Of a DNA stretch of 64,000 nucleotides, positions 1 through 8,962 are shown in pieces. The notes beneath the pieces were generated by a model. The model saw only the letters and a list, made by a program, of their open reading frames with translations. It was not told the origin of the DNA and searched no databases. The translations under genes and the position numbers were made by a program. Position 1 is the first letter of the stretch; each line of letters starts with the position of its first letter. The stretch comes from Gammaproteobacteria bacterium (GTDB taxonomy: Bacteria; Pseudomonadota; Gammaproteobacteria; Ga0077536): NCBI GenBank assembly GCA_021773835.1, contig JAJFJQ010000066.1:248001-312000 (forward strand), written 5' to 3'.

Positions 1-938
1 TTGCGTTCGGCTCTAGCGTCAGCCCCGATGATGCAGACTGTGCAGACGCGCTGCTACGCTGTGCAGACTTAGCGCTGCGCGACGCTGAAGTAGGCGACCT
101 TGAGTCGGTTCGTTACTGCGAGCGCGAGGCGTCTGAACCGGTCCAGGCACTCCAGCTTGAGACCCAGCTCGAAGCGGCAATCAACGCCGGCGGGTTACAG
201 GCATGTTATCAACCAATTGTCGATGTCGAGACCGGTGAGTTTGCCGGGGTGGAAATGCTGTCGCGCTGGCCGAACGGCCCCTTTGGGCCCGTTAACCCGT
301 CGACGTTCGTCAACACGGCCGAAAAGTCCGGCCTAATAATGCCGCTGACCCTATGGTGTCTAAATAATGGTCTGCGCGAGTGCGGTGACTGGCAGGCGAT
401 ATTGCCGAACGTACCGGTCTCGATAAATTTCTCTACCCTAGTATTGACCGATCCACATTTACCCGAGGTCGTGCTGCGTGCCCTAAACCTGTGGAATAGA
501 GACAGCGACACGTTAACGGTTGAAGTTACAGAAAGCGCCATCATGGCGAATCCAGAGACGTGTTTACAGATCCTTAATCAATTGCATGAGCATGGACTTA
601 AGATCGCAATCGATGACTTTGGAACGGGTCATTCATCACTCGCCTACTTGAAACAACTTCCAGTTGATATCCTGAAAATTGATCAATCGTTTGTGACAAA
701 TATGGTGGACAGTCTTGCCGATCGCCGCATCGTGCAGTCAGTCATTGACCTTGCGCACAATTTCGATCTAACGGTGGTCGCCGAGGGCGTCGAGGATGAA
801 GAGACGCTCGACACCTTAACTTTGATGGGTTGCCAGCGTGCCCAAGGGTATCACGTCGGTATGCCGATGCCGGCGAGCGAACTCAACGCATGGTTCAAGG
901 GGTCACCCTGGGAACTCTTTAACGCACCCGCGGCCTGA
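1..938 (+). CDS. GGDEF-EAL cyclic-di-GMP signalling protein, C-terminal part
   Basis: The reading frame is open from base 3, so the gene begins before the window; about 311 residues are visible. The first ~45 residues fit the end of a GGDEF domain (an ADxAL-like helix and a final strand ending in RYCERE). An EAL phosphodiesterase domain follows, which would hydrolyse cyclic di-GMP to pGpG. Visible EAL blocks are YQPIVD, the signature as EMLSR (Met for Ala, with the catalytic Glu and Arg kept), a VEVTES block, IDDFGTGHSSL, LKIDQSFV and VVAEGVED. The metal-binding acidic residues appear intact, so I expect an active phosphodiesterase. The GGDEF active site is outside the window. It converges with the kinase gene on the other strand, 14 bases away. 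Confidence 0.93.
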   Translation, partial: AFGSSVSPDDADCADALLRCADLALRDAEVGDLESVRYCEREASEPVQALQLETQLEAAINAGGLQACYQPIVDVETGEFAGVEMLSRWPNGPFGPVNPSTFVNTAEKSGLIMPLTLWCLNNGLRECGDWQAILPNVPVSINFSTLVLTDPHLPEVVLRALNLWNRDSDTLTVEVTESAIMANPETCLQILNQLHEHGLKIAIDDFGTGHSSLAYLKQLPVDILKIDQSFVTNMVDSLADRRIVQSVIDLAHNFDLTVVAEGVEDEETLDTLTLMGCQRAQGYHVGMPMPASELNAWFKGSPWELFNAPAA

Positions 939-952
939 AGGTAACAAAAGTA

Positions 953-2206
953 CTATTGCTTGTTTTTTGCCAACGCGTTTAAATCAGCCAGCACTTCGTC
1001 GGCGTCGCTGTAGCGCTCTTCACGATTCTTCATAATCAGTCGACGAAAAACCGGTTCGAATCGTCGCAGCTTATGCGGTAGCGGATCGGGTTCAGATTGC
1101 AAATGTTTCATTGCGATGCCGGGGAGCGAATCTGCTTCAAAAGCCTTCTTGCCAGTGAGCATCTCGTACAAGATCACGCCGGCACTATAGAGATCGGCTC
1201 GTTGGTCGAGGTGTTCAGCGCGGATCTGCTCAGGACTCATGTAATAAGGCGTACCCATCACAGAGCCTACTTGCGTCAACTGAGTGGTAGCGTCGGCGCG
1301 CTTCGAAATTCCAAAATCCGCAATTGCTAACTGATCATCCGAACGAAACATTATGTTCGCCGGTTTCAGATCTCGATGGATGATTCCAACTTTGTGGATT
1401 GCAGACAGTCCCATTACTATTTCACGCATGTACCTATAGGCGTGTTGCGGAGTGATACCGTTTTCGATCCGATGTTTCAGATCTCCACGGGAAAAGAATT
1501 CCATCGCCATAAAGCCATACTGGTCGGTGAAACCTTGCTCAAATACCTTTACCACGTGTGGACTGTCGATGGCTTGCGCCAGCGAGGCCTCGAGCACGAA
1601 CCGTTTCACGCTTTCGTCTTCACCAGACAAGGTGCCGTCCATAATTTTGACCACAACGGTCTGCTGATCAGCCAACCGTTCTCCCAGATAAACGCGTGAC
1701 ATCGCGCCCTGCCCAATAAGGCGCTTAAATTTGTAGCCTTGGTCGTCGGATCCCTCGTCGCGAGCGCGGGCTACAATCTGAGCGTCGCTCGCCCCATAGG
1801 TATCGTCTTTGCCACCCGAGGACTTGTCACGTACGCTCGCCGCCGCCGCGCGCACGGACTCACACAAGGCATCGGAGTTCAAGTCACGTTTCACGATGAC
1901 ATCATTGGCCCCGGCCTTTAGGGCCTTAGCGGTTAATTGTGGATCTGCTTTCGAAATGATTAGAATCGCGCCCGGAAAGTTCGCGCTAGTGCTTAAATCT
2001 TCGAGCCATTGCAGGCCGCTACCCGCGGCGCCGAAATCCTCCCCAAGGATCACTGCATCGTAGGAGCTCCAGTCGAATGCGTGGGGCACTTCACCCTGCT
2101 GCTCCGGATCGTATTCCGTAACCCCGACATCATCGATGCCTTTGGCCAGAAAACGGCGCATGATCTGCGCGCTTCTTTTTGAAGTGTCGATAATCAGGAT
2201 GTTCAT
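953..2206 (-). CDS. Pseudo-receiver / serine-threonine protein kinase
   Basis: This 417-residue cytoplasmic protein has an N-terminal response-regulator fold (about 1-125) joined through a charged linker to a Hanks-type protein kinase (about 158-415). Kinase motifs are complete: glycine loop GQGAMSRV (~166-172), Lys187 in VVKIM, HRDLKPAN (277-284), DFG (297-299) and the GTPYYMSPEQ activation segment. The receiver looks degenerate. Strand 1 has a single acidic residue (IIDTS), and where the phospho-accepting Asp should sit after DAVIL there is Gly55 followed by Glu-Asp; the strand-5 Lys is kept. It may therefore sense something other than phosphotransfer. There is no transmembrane segment. Its target is not evident; the neighbouring EAL protein hints at a signalling link. 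Confidence 0.9.
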   Translation of the reverse strand: MNILIIDTSKRSAQIMRRFLAKGIDDVGVTEYDPEQQGEVPHAFDWSSYDAVILGEDFGAAGSGLQWLEDLSTSANFPGAILIISKADPQLTAKALKAGANDVIVKRDLNSDALCESVRAAAASVRDKSSGGKDDTYGASDAQIVARARDEGSDDQGYKFKRLIGQGAMSRVYLGERLADQQTVVVKIMDGTLSGEDESVKRFVLEASLAQAIDSPHVVKVFEQGFTDQYGFMAMEFFSRGDLKHRIENGITPQHAYRYMREIVMGLSAIHKVGIIHRDLKPANIMFRSDDQLAIADFGISKRADATTQLTQVGSVMGTPYYMSPEQIRAEHLDQRADLYSAGVILYEMLTGKKAFEADSLPGIAMKHLQSEPDPLPHKLRRFEPVFRRLIMKNREERYSDADEVLADLNALAKNKQ

Positions 2207-2342
2207 GCTGGGGGAGTATACTTACACGACCAATTCATCGCGCGTATTGTACCCGCCAACGCGTCAGATCTGCAGCCTCATACAGAGAATGATCTATGCA
2301 AGGCGAAAATAACCCACTAACTCTCACTTTTGGAATCGACTT

Positions 2343-3251
2343 ATGGTTAATGACAAACCTGCGGTAAGCTTGGCCGCAGTACCGGGCAAACGTAGAGCCA
2401 TCTTGGAATTGGTGAAGGAACTAGAAACCCGGGGATATTCGGGGATCTACTGCCCAAGTATCGGCGATGGGCTCGCACTTTGCGAAGCGATTGCGCTGAC
2501 CACCACACGCGTCGAATTCGGCACGGCAATCACCCCAATTTATTTTCGTACAGTCGAAGAATACGCACCAATGGTGTCCTTCATCCATGAAATATCAGGT
2601 GGTAGATTTCGATTTGGGATCGGCGTATCCCATGCCCCAGCGTTAGCGCCGCGTGGACTCGACGGAGGCAAGCCACTAACTGATACGCGGCACTTTGTGG
2701 CGGAACTCAAAGCGGTGCCCCGTGCCGGTGAGCTACCGCCAATTATATTAGCTACCTTGCGAGACAAAATGGTGGGGCTAGCCGCTGAGATCGCCGATGG
2801 CATGATATTTGCGAATGGCGCGCGTTCGCATATGGCGAATTCTCTAGCGGCGCTACCGCAACGCGTAGCGAATGATCCAGCCTTTTTTGTCGCCAACATG
2901 ATACCAACTTGCATTGACGAGGATCTTGACGCCGCACGCGCCGTTAACCGAAAAACGCTTAGTCGTTACGCACTACTTCCGAACTATCGGAATTATTGGA
3001 AAGCCGCCGGCTATGGTGAAGAGATGGCGAGTGTTGAGGCCTGTATTCGAGACGATAATCTGGAGGGCGTTGCGGCATGCCTATCTGATCGTTGGCTGGA
3101 TGACACCACCATTGCGGGGCCGCCGGCTCGGGTACGCGAAGAACTCGCGAAATGGACTGCGGCAGGCATTAGAACGCCCATCCTCGTGCCCAGTTCGACG
3201 CGCGGGGGACAATTGCGGGCATTCGCGGAGTTGTTCGAAGTATTCGGATGA
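2343..3251 (+). CDS. Luciferase-like (LLM, F420/FMN-type) oxidoreductase, 5' end disturbed
   Basis: The 302-residue product matches bacterial luciferase-like flavin or F420-dependent oxidoreductases: a TIM barrel with EFGTAITPIYFRTVEEYA, SGGRFRFGIGVSH and a C-terminal GPPARVREEL block. The substrate is unknown. The protein from ATG 2343 lacks the usual first beta strand. Exactly such a strand (TLTFGIDL) is encoded just upstream in another frame from ATG 2296, and that frame ends at 2367. A one-base change around 2338-2346 would join the two. The gene may thus carry a recent frameshift or a sequence error, or use the short start. It stands alone on the plus strand. Confidence 0.82.
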   Translation: MVNDKPAVSLAAVPGKRRAILELVKELETRGYSGIYCPSIGDGLALCEAIALTTTRVEFGTAITPIYFRTVEEYAPMVSFIHEISGGRFRFGIGVSHAPALAPRGLDGGKPLTDTRHFVAELKAVPRAGELPPIILATLRDKMVGLAAEIADGMIFANGARSHMANSLAALPQRVANDPAFFVANMIPTCIDEDLDAARAVNRKTLSRYALLPNYRNYWKAAGYGEEMASVEACIRDDNLEGVAACLSDRWLDDTTIAGPPARVREELAKWTAAGIRTPILVPSSTRGGQLRAFAELFEVFG

Positions 3252-3346
3252 TTTGTGGAGACGCTCCGTATTACTTGGGCCGCGGTACGGGTTCAGCCTC
3301 AGCCTAAAGAAGCAAATAGCGACATCGCAATGCCGTTGTATTCGGT

Positions 3347-3934
3347 TTAAACCGCGACATCCACACGACCTGACCGATGGATGGAAGCGCTTTCCAACAT
3401 TTTTTCGACATGGGCGCCGTAGGCGTCGGCAAGCGTCCGGCGACCGTGACGGAGCGTGCGGCCCGGATCCTGGGCCAGCTCCAGGGCAGTGGTCTGAATT
3501 TCTCCAGTGGCGGCGCGATCTGGTATTCCATCGAATGCGGTCGCTGCAACTGTCGATCGTCTTGGTTTCGACACCATTGCTGCGGGTTTGACCGGTTGTT
3601 CGAATCGTTCTGCAGTTTGTGTCGCTCGTGGCGACGCCGGATCATGACGCACCGCGCCGACGGCTACCGCGACCGATGCGACCGCCGCACCAATCGGACC
3701 GCCGAATAGTGCGCCCCCAGCTATACGGATCGCCGGATCGATGACATCACCAGTAATCTTGCGGTAAAGCGCACCGATCACGGGGATGTGCTGCAGCGGG
3801 TTTATCAGGTCAAGAACGTCACCAAAGGTCAGACCATCTTCCCCGAACGGATGGAATCCGCGCGAGCGCTTGGTGGCATTGGCCGAATCGACAATGCTCT
3901 GAGACTCGTGGTGATGAAGTTGTATCTGGGCCAT
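3347..3934 (-). CDS. Conserved hypothetical protein with glycine-rich hydrophobic centre
   Basis: I do not recognise a function. The 195-residue protein starts with a His-rich segment, then a block FGEDGLTFGDVLDLINPL QHIPV-type sequence that resembles a family of uncharacterised proteobacterial proteins. A hydrophobic Gly/Ala-rich stretch follows (about 67-92, IAGGALFGGPIGAAVASVAVAVG), long enough for one membrane hairpin or helix. The C-terminal half is polar, rich in Ala, Arg and Thr and probably disordered, ending in a short helix. It is a single gene with no evident operon partners. The 200 bases between it and the HIT gene hold nothing I can identify. Confidence 0.7.
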   Translation of the reverse strand: MAQIQLHHHESQSIVDSANATKRSRGFHPFGEDGLTFGDVLDLINPLQHIPVIGALYRKITGDVIDPAIRIAGGALFGGPIGAAVASVAVAVGAVRHDPASPRATQTAERFEQPVKPAAMVSKPRRSTVAATAFDGIPDRAATGEIQTTALELAQDPGRTLRHGRRTLADAYGAHVEKMLESASIHRSGRVDVAV

Positions 3935-4134
3935 CGGCAGCCTTAACGGTTTGCGATCAGATGATCACTCGCAATTCGCGTGCCATTTTCGTGATTATGG
4001 GCCTTTCGCGCCCTCATTACCTCCGTGCGCTCGCGACCCGGCAAGAAGTTACCGCCAAGTTGCCGCGTATCGGCAAACTACATCACAATGCTGTTTGATT
4101 AGCCTGAGGCTGCGTCTGGCCAGCGACTATCAGC

Positions 4135-4557
4135 CTAGACCCTCCCCGCGTCCCTCTGTAGACCATAATCCGCCACCAGCGCAGCGCATATCGCCTCACA
4201 CTCACTTGCCGGATACTGCTTATCCTCGGTGAGATTCCCCCAAATCGGCGCCGGCCAACAATTGTCTCCCGGATCTCTCCCAACGACGTGTAGATGGAGT
4301 TGCGGGACAATATTTCCGATCGCGGCGAAATTGACTTTTGACGATCCGAAATACGATTGAACGAAAGTCGCGACCTGGGCGGACTCCTCCAGTACCGCTT
4401 CGCGCACCGGGCGAGGAAGATCGAGTAGTTCCGTTTCAACACTATCCGGCACAACAATAAACCACGGTACAACTGCGTTTCGATGCAGCAACAATAAGCT
4501 TGTTTCAAAGCGACCAAGAAAATGCGTGTCAGCGATTAGGCGAGCATGGATCAACAT
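4135..4557 (-). CDS. HIT-family nucleotide-binding protein
   Basis: About 140 residues from ATG 4557, the first Met before the conserved N-terminus (LIHARLIADTHFLGRF); a longer open frame exists but would overlap the upstream methyltransferase. The histidine-triad motif reads NIVPQLHLHVVGR, with Gln in place of the first His, as in many gammaproteobacterial HIT proteins. Family members bind nucleotides and hydrolyse or transfer nucleotidyl groups. Conserved features include FIVVPD in the first half and W-x-A-P-I-W after the triad. It lies 17 bases downstream of tpm and is the last gene of the long minus-strand run. Confidence 0.88.
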   Translation of the reverse strand: MLIHARLIADTHFLGRFETSLLLLHRNAVVPWFIVVPDSVETELLDLPRPVREAVLEESAQVATFVQSYFGSSKVNFAAIGNIVPQLHLHVVGRDPGDNCWPAPIWGNLTEDKQYPASECEAICAALVADYGLQRDAGRV

Positions 4558-4574
4558 GGTTATTCGATGACGAG

Positions 4575-5207
4575 CTAGTGAGCGATCAATCGATACGCAG
4601 ATTCGCGGCCTGCCGCACCTTTGACTGTCGTCTCTCCGGTGCCGAGTAACCCAACGTCGCACCATGGCTCGTATAGCGACCTGACTTCCTCTGGTGCAAC
4701 CAAAAACGGTGGCGGTGATACCTCATCTACTGCATAAGACACGGTGACCAATAATCCATGCGCGGCGGATGCACTTAGAGATTGAAGGTGTTGAACGTAT
4801 TTTCGCCGCATGTCCGGTGGCAGGGCTATGAGTGCTGCGCGATCGTAGACAGCCGAGATCGGATCGATAAGATCTAAAGTTAGGTCAAAAATATCGCCGC
4901 TAAGTAACGTGTACCCGGCACCTTGGTAGCGCCTAAAGGGACCGTATTGATCTTGCCCGGCACGAATGTCATTTTCATCGAAAAACGCCTGAACCGCGAT
5001 CTCGCTTAACTCAATCCCAATAACATCGTGGCCACGGTTTCGAAGCCAAACCAAATCTTTAGATTTCCCGCACAAAGGCACAAACACCGGCGTTGCCTGA
5101 TCAATGGCAAGCGTATCCCAATACCGCTGTAACATCGGATGGAAATTTTCTTCGTGGAAACCGATCTGGTTTGCTGCCCATCGCTCACGCCAAAATTGCG
5201 GTTCCAT
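4575..5207 (-). CDS. tpm: Thiopurine S-methyltransferase (bacterial TPMT)
   Basis: This 210-residue SAM-dependent methyltransferase has the usual bacterial TPMT length. Diagnostic blocks are EPQFWRERWAANQIGFHE at the N-terminus, VFVPLCGKSKDLVWL (SAM-binding loop), GHDVIGIELSEIAV, and VYDRAALIALPPDMRRKYV. Bacterial enzymes methylate thiopurines and have been linked to selenium and tellurium methylation. The likely selenoprotein at 37 kb makes a selenium connection conceivable but unproven. It sits 18 bases downstream of the DUF2058 gene and is probably cotranscribed with it. Confidence 0.95.
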   Translation of the reverse strand: MEPQFWRERWAANQIGFHEENFHPMLQRYWDTLAIDQATPVFVPLCGKSKDLVWLRNRGHDVIGIELSEIAVQAFFDENDIRAGQDQYGPFRRYQGAGYTLLSGDIFDLTLDLIDPISAVYDRAALIALPPDMRRKYVQHLQSLSASAAHGLLVTVSYAVDEVSPPPFLVAPEEVRSLYEPWCDVGLLGTGETTVKGAAGRESAYRLIAH

Positions 5208-5225
5208 GCATCCCTCCTTAGGTAT

Positions 5226-5765
5226 CTACCAGGTCAGATCATCGGGGATCTGATAATCCGCATACGGATCGTCGCTGTCCTCGGCGCTCTCCGTCGCTGT
5301 ATTCAATACCACAACAGAAACAGGATCGCGCTCAATAATCTTAGCGGCGACCGGATTGGCAATGAGTGCGTAAGCCCCGTCCAATCGGGCAATTGCCAGA
5401 CGACCTTGCGCCAATGCAGTGAGTTGCTGCTGCGTAACATGAATTTTCTTTACCACGCCTTGGTCGGGAAAATTATATGAGAGGTCTCCACCGTCACGCT
5501 CGACCGCGTTCTTTTCGATTAATTGGCGTACTTGAGCGGAAACCGCCTTGCGCTCCAGTTCCGCCTGACGTTGTTGGCTCAGCTCTCGATCGCGTGCAAT
5601 TTTCTTCTCATGTTCTCGCTGGGCCGAGACCTTCAATTCATCCGGCGGTGCAGATCCGCGGGCGCGTTGCTTCACCTGTTTATGCTTCGCCTTCTTGAGC
5701 TTCGTTGCCCGCTCTTTGTCCACGGCACCGGCCGCCAGCAACTGCTCCTGCAGAGATTTAGCCAT
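5226..5765 (-). CDS. DUF2058 (YaiL-like) protein
   Basis: The 179-residue protein starts MAKSLQEQLLAAGAVD and continues with a strongly basic region (KLKKAKHKQVKQRARG) and a Glu/Arg/Gln-rich helix, then a small globular end with LSYNFPDQGVVKKIHV and RDPVSVVVLN. This is the layout of the DUF2058/YaiL family of Gammaproteobacteria. The basic N-terminal half suggests RNA or ribosome binding, but the role is not established. It starts 5 bases after the end of the DUF2130 gene, so the two are likely translated from one message. Confidence 0.9.
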   Translation of the reverse strand: MAKSLQEQLLAAGAVDKERATKLKKAKHKQVKQRARGSAPPDELKVSAQREHEKKIARDRELSQQRQAELERKAVSAQVRQLIEKNAVERDGGDLSYNFPDQGVVKKIHVTQQQLTALAQGRLAIARLDGAYALIANPVAAKIIERDPVSVVVLNTATESAEDSDDPYADYQIPDDLTW

Positions 5766-5770
5766 TGCCT

Positions 5771-7048
5771 CTATTCCCTCGACGGATCCGCATCACCGCT
5801 CTCCTCATCGGCCATCTCAAGCAGCGGTACGCTCTGGATCGCACTGCCAGCAATCCCCTTCACCGATCCATACATGTGGGTTGTGTTTATCAAGACCTTT
5901 TGTAGCTGCTTTTCGCGCTTCTTCCACACCGCCGCCATCGAGCGCTTCTCGGATTCGAGGTCGCCTTGCATTTGAGTAAAGCCTTCGACGATCGCTTCAA
6001 CCTGCAGTCGGAACTCATTACCGGTTAGAAAATCGTATAGCATTCCCATCTTATCGCCCTTGTTGTCCTGCGTGGTGATCGCGTTACTTAATCGGATCAC
6101 CGACTCCCGCAATACCAAAGAAAGGCTTTTGAACTCATCAAAAGTACACACCCAGATGCCGTCTTTGAGTCCGAGGCGGGGCATATCACTCGGCATCGAC
6201 TCGGTCACGAGCACCCCGATATCCGCACCCTTTTCCCGGATATCATGCTTAAACTTTTCAATCCAGCCAGGCTGAAAGCCCTTGGTCCGTTTACTTTCAT
6301 AGTAGATGGTCCCGCAATTCTGCCGGGAGCGGGTATTCACAATCTGCAAGCAATCGGCGCCACGTGCGCCCTTTTTTATCTCTTCAATCGTATCCAGCAC
6401 AAAGGTACGTTCAAGAAATGTTTCGAGCGCTAGTTCCTGGACCTCTCCTTGCAGTTGCATGGAACCCTGCTCCGCTTTGCGTTGAGCATCTTTGAGCTGC
6501 TCATTGAGCTGTTCGATAACTTTCTCACGTTCGGCCAGATTGAGTCTCGAGCGATCCTCTACCGCCTTACGGATTTTTTCACGCTCCTCGACCAAGAGTT
6601 CATTGAGTTTCTTTTCTGCCTCGGCTTCCAAGCTCTCTTTTAGCGCGTCTTTTTCGCGTTTTAGTCGCTCGAACTCTGCCTTAGTTTTATTGAAATCCTT
6701 CAGCTGTGTTGTCTTCTCAGCCAGCTCTCGTTGGATCGACTTATCCTTTTCTGCTTGTTCGGTCTCCAGTTCTGTTTTGATCGAATCCCTCAGGTGTCGC
6801 TTCTCAGCTGCAAGGCCATCGGTAATTGCCGCGGTGATCTTTTTATCCAGCGCCGCTTTTTCTGCGTCTAATTGCGCTCGCTGTGCATCTAAGGCACCAA
6901 GTTGGTCTTGAAACTTGTTGCGCTCCTGGGCCAATTCATCGTTGTACTTTTTCTTTAACTGTTGGTCGACCTGATGGTATAGCAGCTCGCTAACATCGAT
7001 TGCATAGCCGCAATTCGGGCATTCAACTTTGTTTGCCGCCTGATTCAT
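5771..7048 (-). CDS. DUF2130 coiled-coil protein with N-terminal zinc ribbon
   Basis: The 425-residue protein begins with a half zinc-ribbon (VECPNCGYAIDVSELL), followed by about 190 residues of uninterrupted charged coiled coil (roughly 30-215), then a globular DUF2130 domain with EIKKGARGADCLQIV, CGTIYYESKRTKGFQPGWIEKFK and ADIGVLVTES. The last domain resembles restriction-endonuclease-like folds (an E-x-K near YYESKRTK), so a nuclease or DNA-binding role is possible; this is inference. It lies 12 bases downstream of the ABC exporter and 5 bases upstream of DUF2058. Confidence 0.88.
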   Translation of the reverse strand: MNQAANKVECPNCGYAIDVSELLYHQVDQQLKKKYNDELAQERNKFQDQLGALDAQRAQLDAEKAALDKKITAAITDGLAAEKRHLRDSIKTELETEQAEKDKSIQRELAEKTTQLKDFNKTKAEFERLKREKDALKESLEAEAEKKLNELLVEEREKIRKAVEDRSRLNLAEREKVIEQLNEQLKDAQRKAEQGSMQLQGEVQELALETFLERTFVLDTIEEIKKGARGADCLQIVNTRSRQNCGTIYYESKRTKGFQPGWIEKFKHDIREKGADIGVLVTESMPSDMPRLGLKDGIWVCTFDEFKSLSLVLRESVIRLSNAITTQDNKGDKMGMLYDFLTGNEFRLQVEAIVEGFTQMQGDLESEKRSMAAVWKKREKQLQKVLINTTHMYGSVKGIAGSAIQSVPLLEMADEESGDADPSRE

Positions 7049-7060
7049 GCGTTTGCTCCG

Positions 7061-8905
7061 TTAGCCATTTACTTCCTCTTCCGTTTCATCCACGCGCTCA
7101 AGCTCGGGTAGAAAGCCACCTGCTTGCATCGACCACAATTTCGCATAGTGTCCCTTGTTGGCAAGTAGCTCAGCATGGTTTGCGTCTTCCACAATTACCC
7201 CGTTATGGAATACCAAAATGCGATCGAGGTGCGATAGCGTGGACAATCGGTGCGCGATCACCATGACCGTCTTGTCCTGCATTAAATAAGACAAGCTCTC
7301 CTGGATGTGCCGCTCCGTCACGGAGTCCAATGAACTGGTTGCTTCATCCAGTACCAATATCTCGGCATCTTTGAGCACCGCTCTGGCCAACGCAATCCGT
7401 TGCCGCTGTCCACCCGAAAGTTTTACCCCGCGCTCGCCAACCAGTGACTCGTAACCGTCTTCTGTATCCATGATGAATTCGTGCGCATGTGCCTTTGTGG
7501 CTGCCTCAATCACCTCCTCATCAGAAGCATCGAGGCGGCCATAGCGAATATTCTCCATTAAGGTTCGATGAAATAACATGGGGTCTTGTGGAATCATGGC
7601 GATCGCGGCGCGTAGACTTTCTTGCGACACCGTCTGAATATCCTGCCCATCGAGCAAGATGCTGCCAGACTGCGGCTCAAACAATCGCAACAGTAGGTTA
7701 AGTATCGTGCTCTTACCGCTACCGGAGAACCCCACCAAACCGATTTTCTCTCCGGGTCGAATGGTAACGTTAAGATCCTGAAACACCGGTTTGTTCTCGG
7801 TATAGCTAAAATCGACGTGCTTAAACTCGATTGCACCAGCGCCTACGACCAGCGGTCTGGCATCAATATCGTCAATAACCTCGTGCGGTCGTACGATGAT
7901 ACTGACGCCGTCGTTGATATTGCCCACGTATTCAAAGAAGTCTAGAAACCGACGACTCAAACCACGCGCCTGTTCTATCAACAATAATGACAAACTCGCA
8001 GCCATCGCAAACTCGCCCACTGTCATTCCACCCGCGCTCCAGATCTTTAGCGCATAACCGATGATCCCGATCATCAAGGTCATTGCGGCCAGAAACTGAA
8101 ACCATCGGATCCGTTCCATATACCAGAAGGTTTCCCGCGCGCGCTTTACCTCTAGATTGAGATAACCCTCGAGATAGGAGCGCTCGAAATCGCGTCGCGC
8201 GAACAATTTCGCATTCATAATATTCGTCACCGAATCTACGATCTTGCCACTCACCAGCGAGCGAGCGGCCGCATAATCTCGAGCATAACGGCGACAGCGT
8301 TGCGCGAGGACATAGGAAATCGCCACATAGGCCGCTATCCAAGTCCCCAGCGCCAGCGCGAGTTTCACGTTCACCCCGATCAGCAATACCAACGAAACGC
8401 TAAACGCTATAACGAGCGGCCAAAAATCGAAGAGCACCGTCCACACTGTATGAGCGACACTCATCGACACCTCGGCGATCCGGTTGGCCAACGAGCCGGC
8501 GAAGTTACTCAGAAAATACCGCTGGGAGTGATGCTGTAAATAGGCAAATAGCTCTCGCCGCACGCGCCGCCGCAACGAAGGTCCAAGCACAACTAAGATA
8601 GCCCCACTAGCGCGTGAAAAGAGCACTACTCCAAGGTTTAGAAATCCGAATAACCATAATGGACCTTCAACCCCCGCCCACACGTCGCTTCCGATCTCAT
8701 TGGCAAATTCCACCGCATCCATGATTTGTTTGATCGCATACGGTAGCAACATCGAACAGGCAGACTGCCCGGCCTCCAAAAAGATCATCACGGCAACACT
8801 TAGGCGGTATATGCTCGCATAACGCAAACAAAAACCCGCCGCACTCGCGGGTAAGGGCGGCGCGTCCGCCGCCCGTTCATCGAAATTGCTTACGGCGTCA
8901 TCCAT
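7061..8905 (-). CDS. ABC exporter, fused membrane and ATPase domains
   Basis: A 614-residue half-transporter of the MsbA/multidrug exporter type: six transmembrane helices in the first ~335 residues and a nucleotide-binding domain after ~360. Motifs are complete: Walker A GFSGSGKST (392-400), LSGGQRQR signature, Walker B ILVLDEATSSLD and switch His in VIAHRLSTL. It would work as a homodimer in the inner membrane. Its substrate is not readable from sequence. Its position directly downstream of a lipid kinase and a sphingolipid-type desaturase makes a lipid flippase plausible (inference). The 57-base gap to the kinase gene shows no clear terminator. Confidence 0.92.
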   Translation of the reverse strand: MDDAVSNFDERAADAPPLPASAAGFCLRYASIYRLSVAVMIFLEAGQSACSMLLPYAIKQIMDAVEFANEIGSDVWAGVEGPLWLFGFLNLGVVLFSRASGAILVVLGPSLRRRVRRELFAYLQHHSQRYFLSNFAGSLANRIAEVSMSVAHTVWTVLFDFWPLVIAFSVSLVLLIGVNVKLALALGTWIAAYVAISYVLAQRCRRYARDYAAARSLVSGKIVDSVTNIMNAKLFARRDFERSYLEGYLNLEVKRARETFWYMERIRWFQFLAAMTLMIGIIGYALKIWSAGGMTVGEFAMAASLSLLLIEQARGLSRRFLDFFEYVGNINDGVSIIVRPHEVIDDIDARPLVVGAGAIEFKHVDFSYTENKPVFQDLNVTIRPGEKIGLVGFSGSGKSTILNLLLRLFEPQSGSILLDGQDIQTVSQESLRAAIAMIPQDPMLFHRTLMENIRYGRLDASDEEVIEAATKAHAHEFIMDTEDGYESLVGERGVKLSGGQRQRIALARAVLKDAEILVLDEATSSLDSVTERHIQESLSYLMQDKTVMVIAHRLSTLSHLDRILVFHNGVIVEDANHAELLANKGHYAKLWSMQAGGFLPELERVDETEEEVNG

Positions 8906-8962
8906 TGCGTCGACTTAATCGCTAATTGTAGAAATTCACATACCATTGTTTTATGTCGCGGC

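Noticed and set aside
1045-1065. GGTTCGAATC, reminiscent of a tRNA T-loop
   Set aside because: It lies inside the kinase gene and no acceptor or anticodon stem can be formed around it.
3951-4232. Plus-strand frame in the gap before the HIT gene
   Set aside because: Low-complexity Pro/Arg/Ser product that runs into the HIT coding region; no ribosome-binding site.
6492-6911. Long Ser/Arg/Phe-rich frame opposite the DUF2130 coiled coil
   Set aside because: Typical antisense shadow of a Glu/Lys-rich coiled coil.
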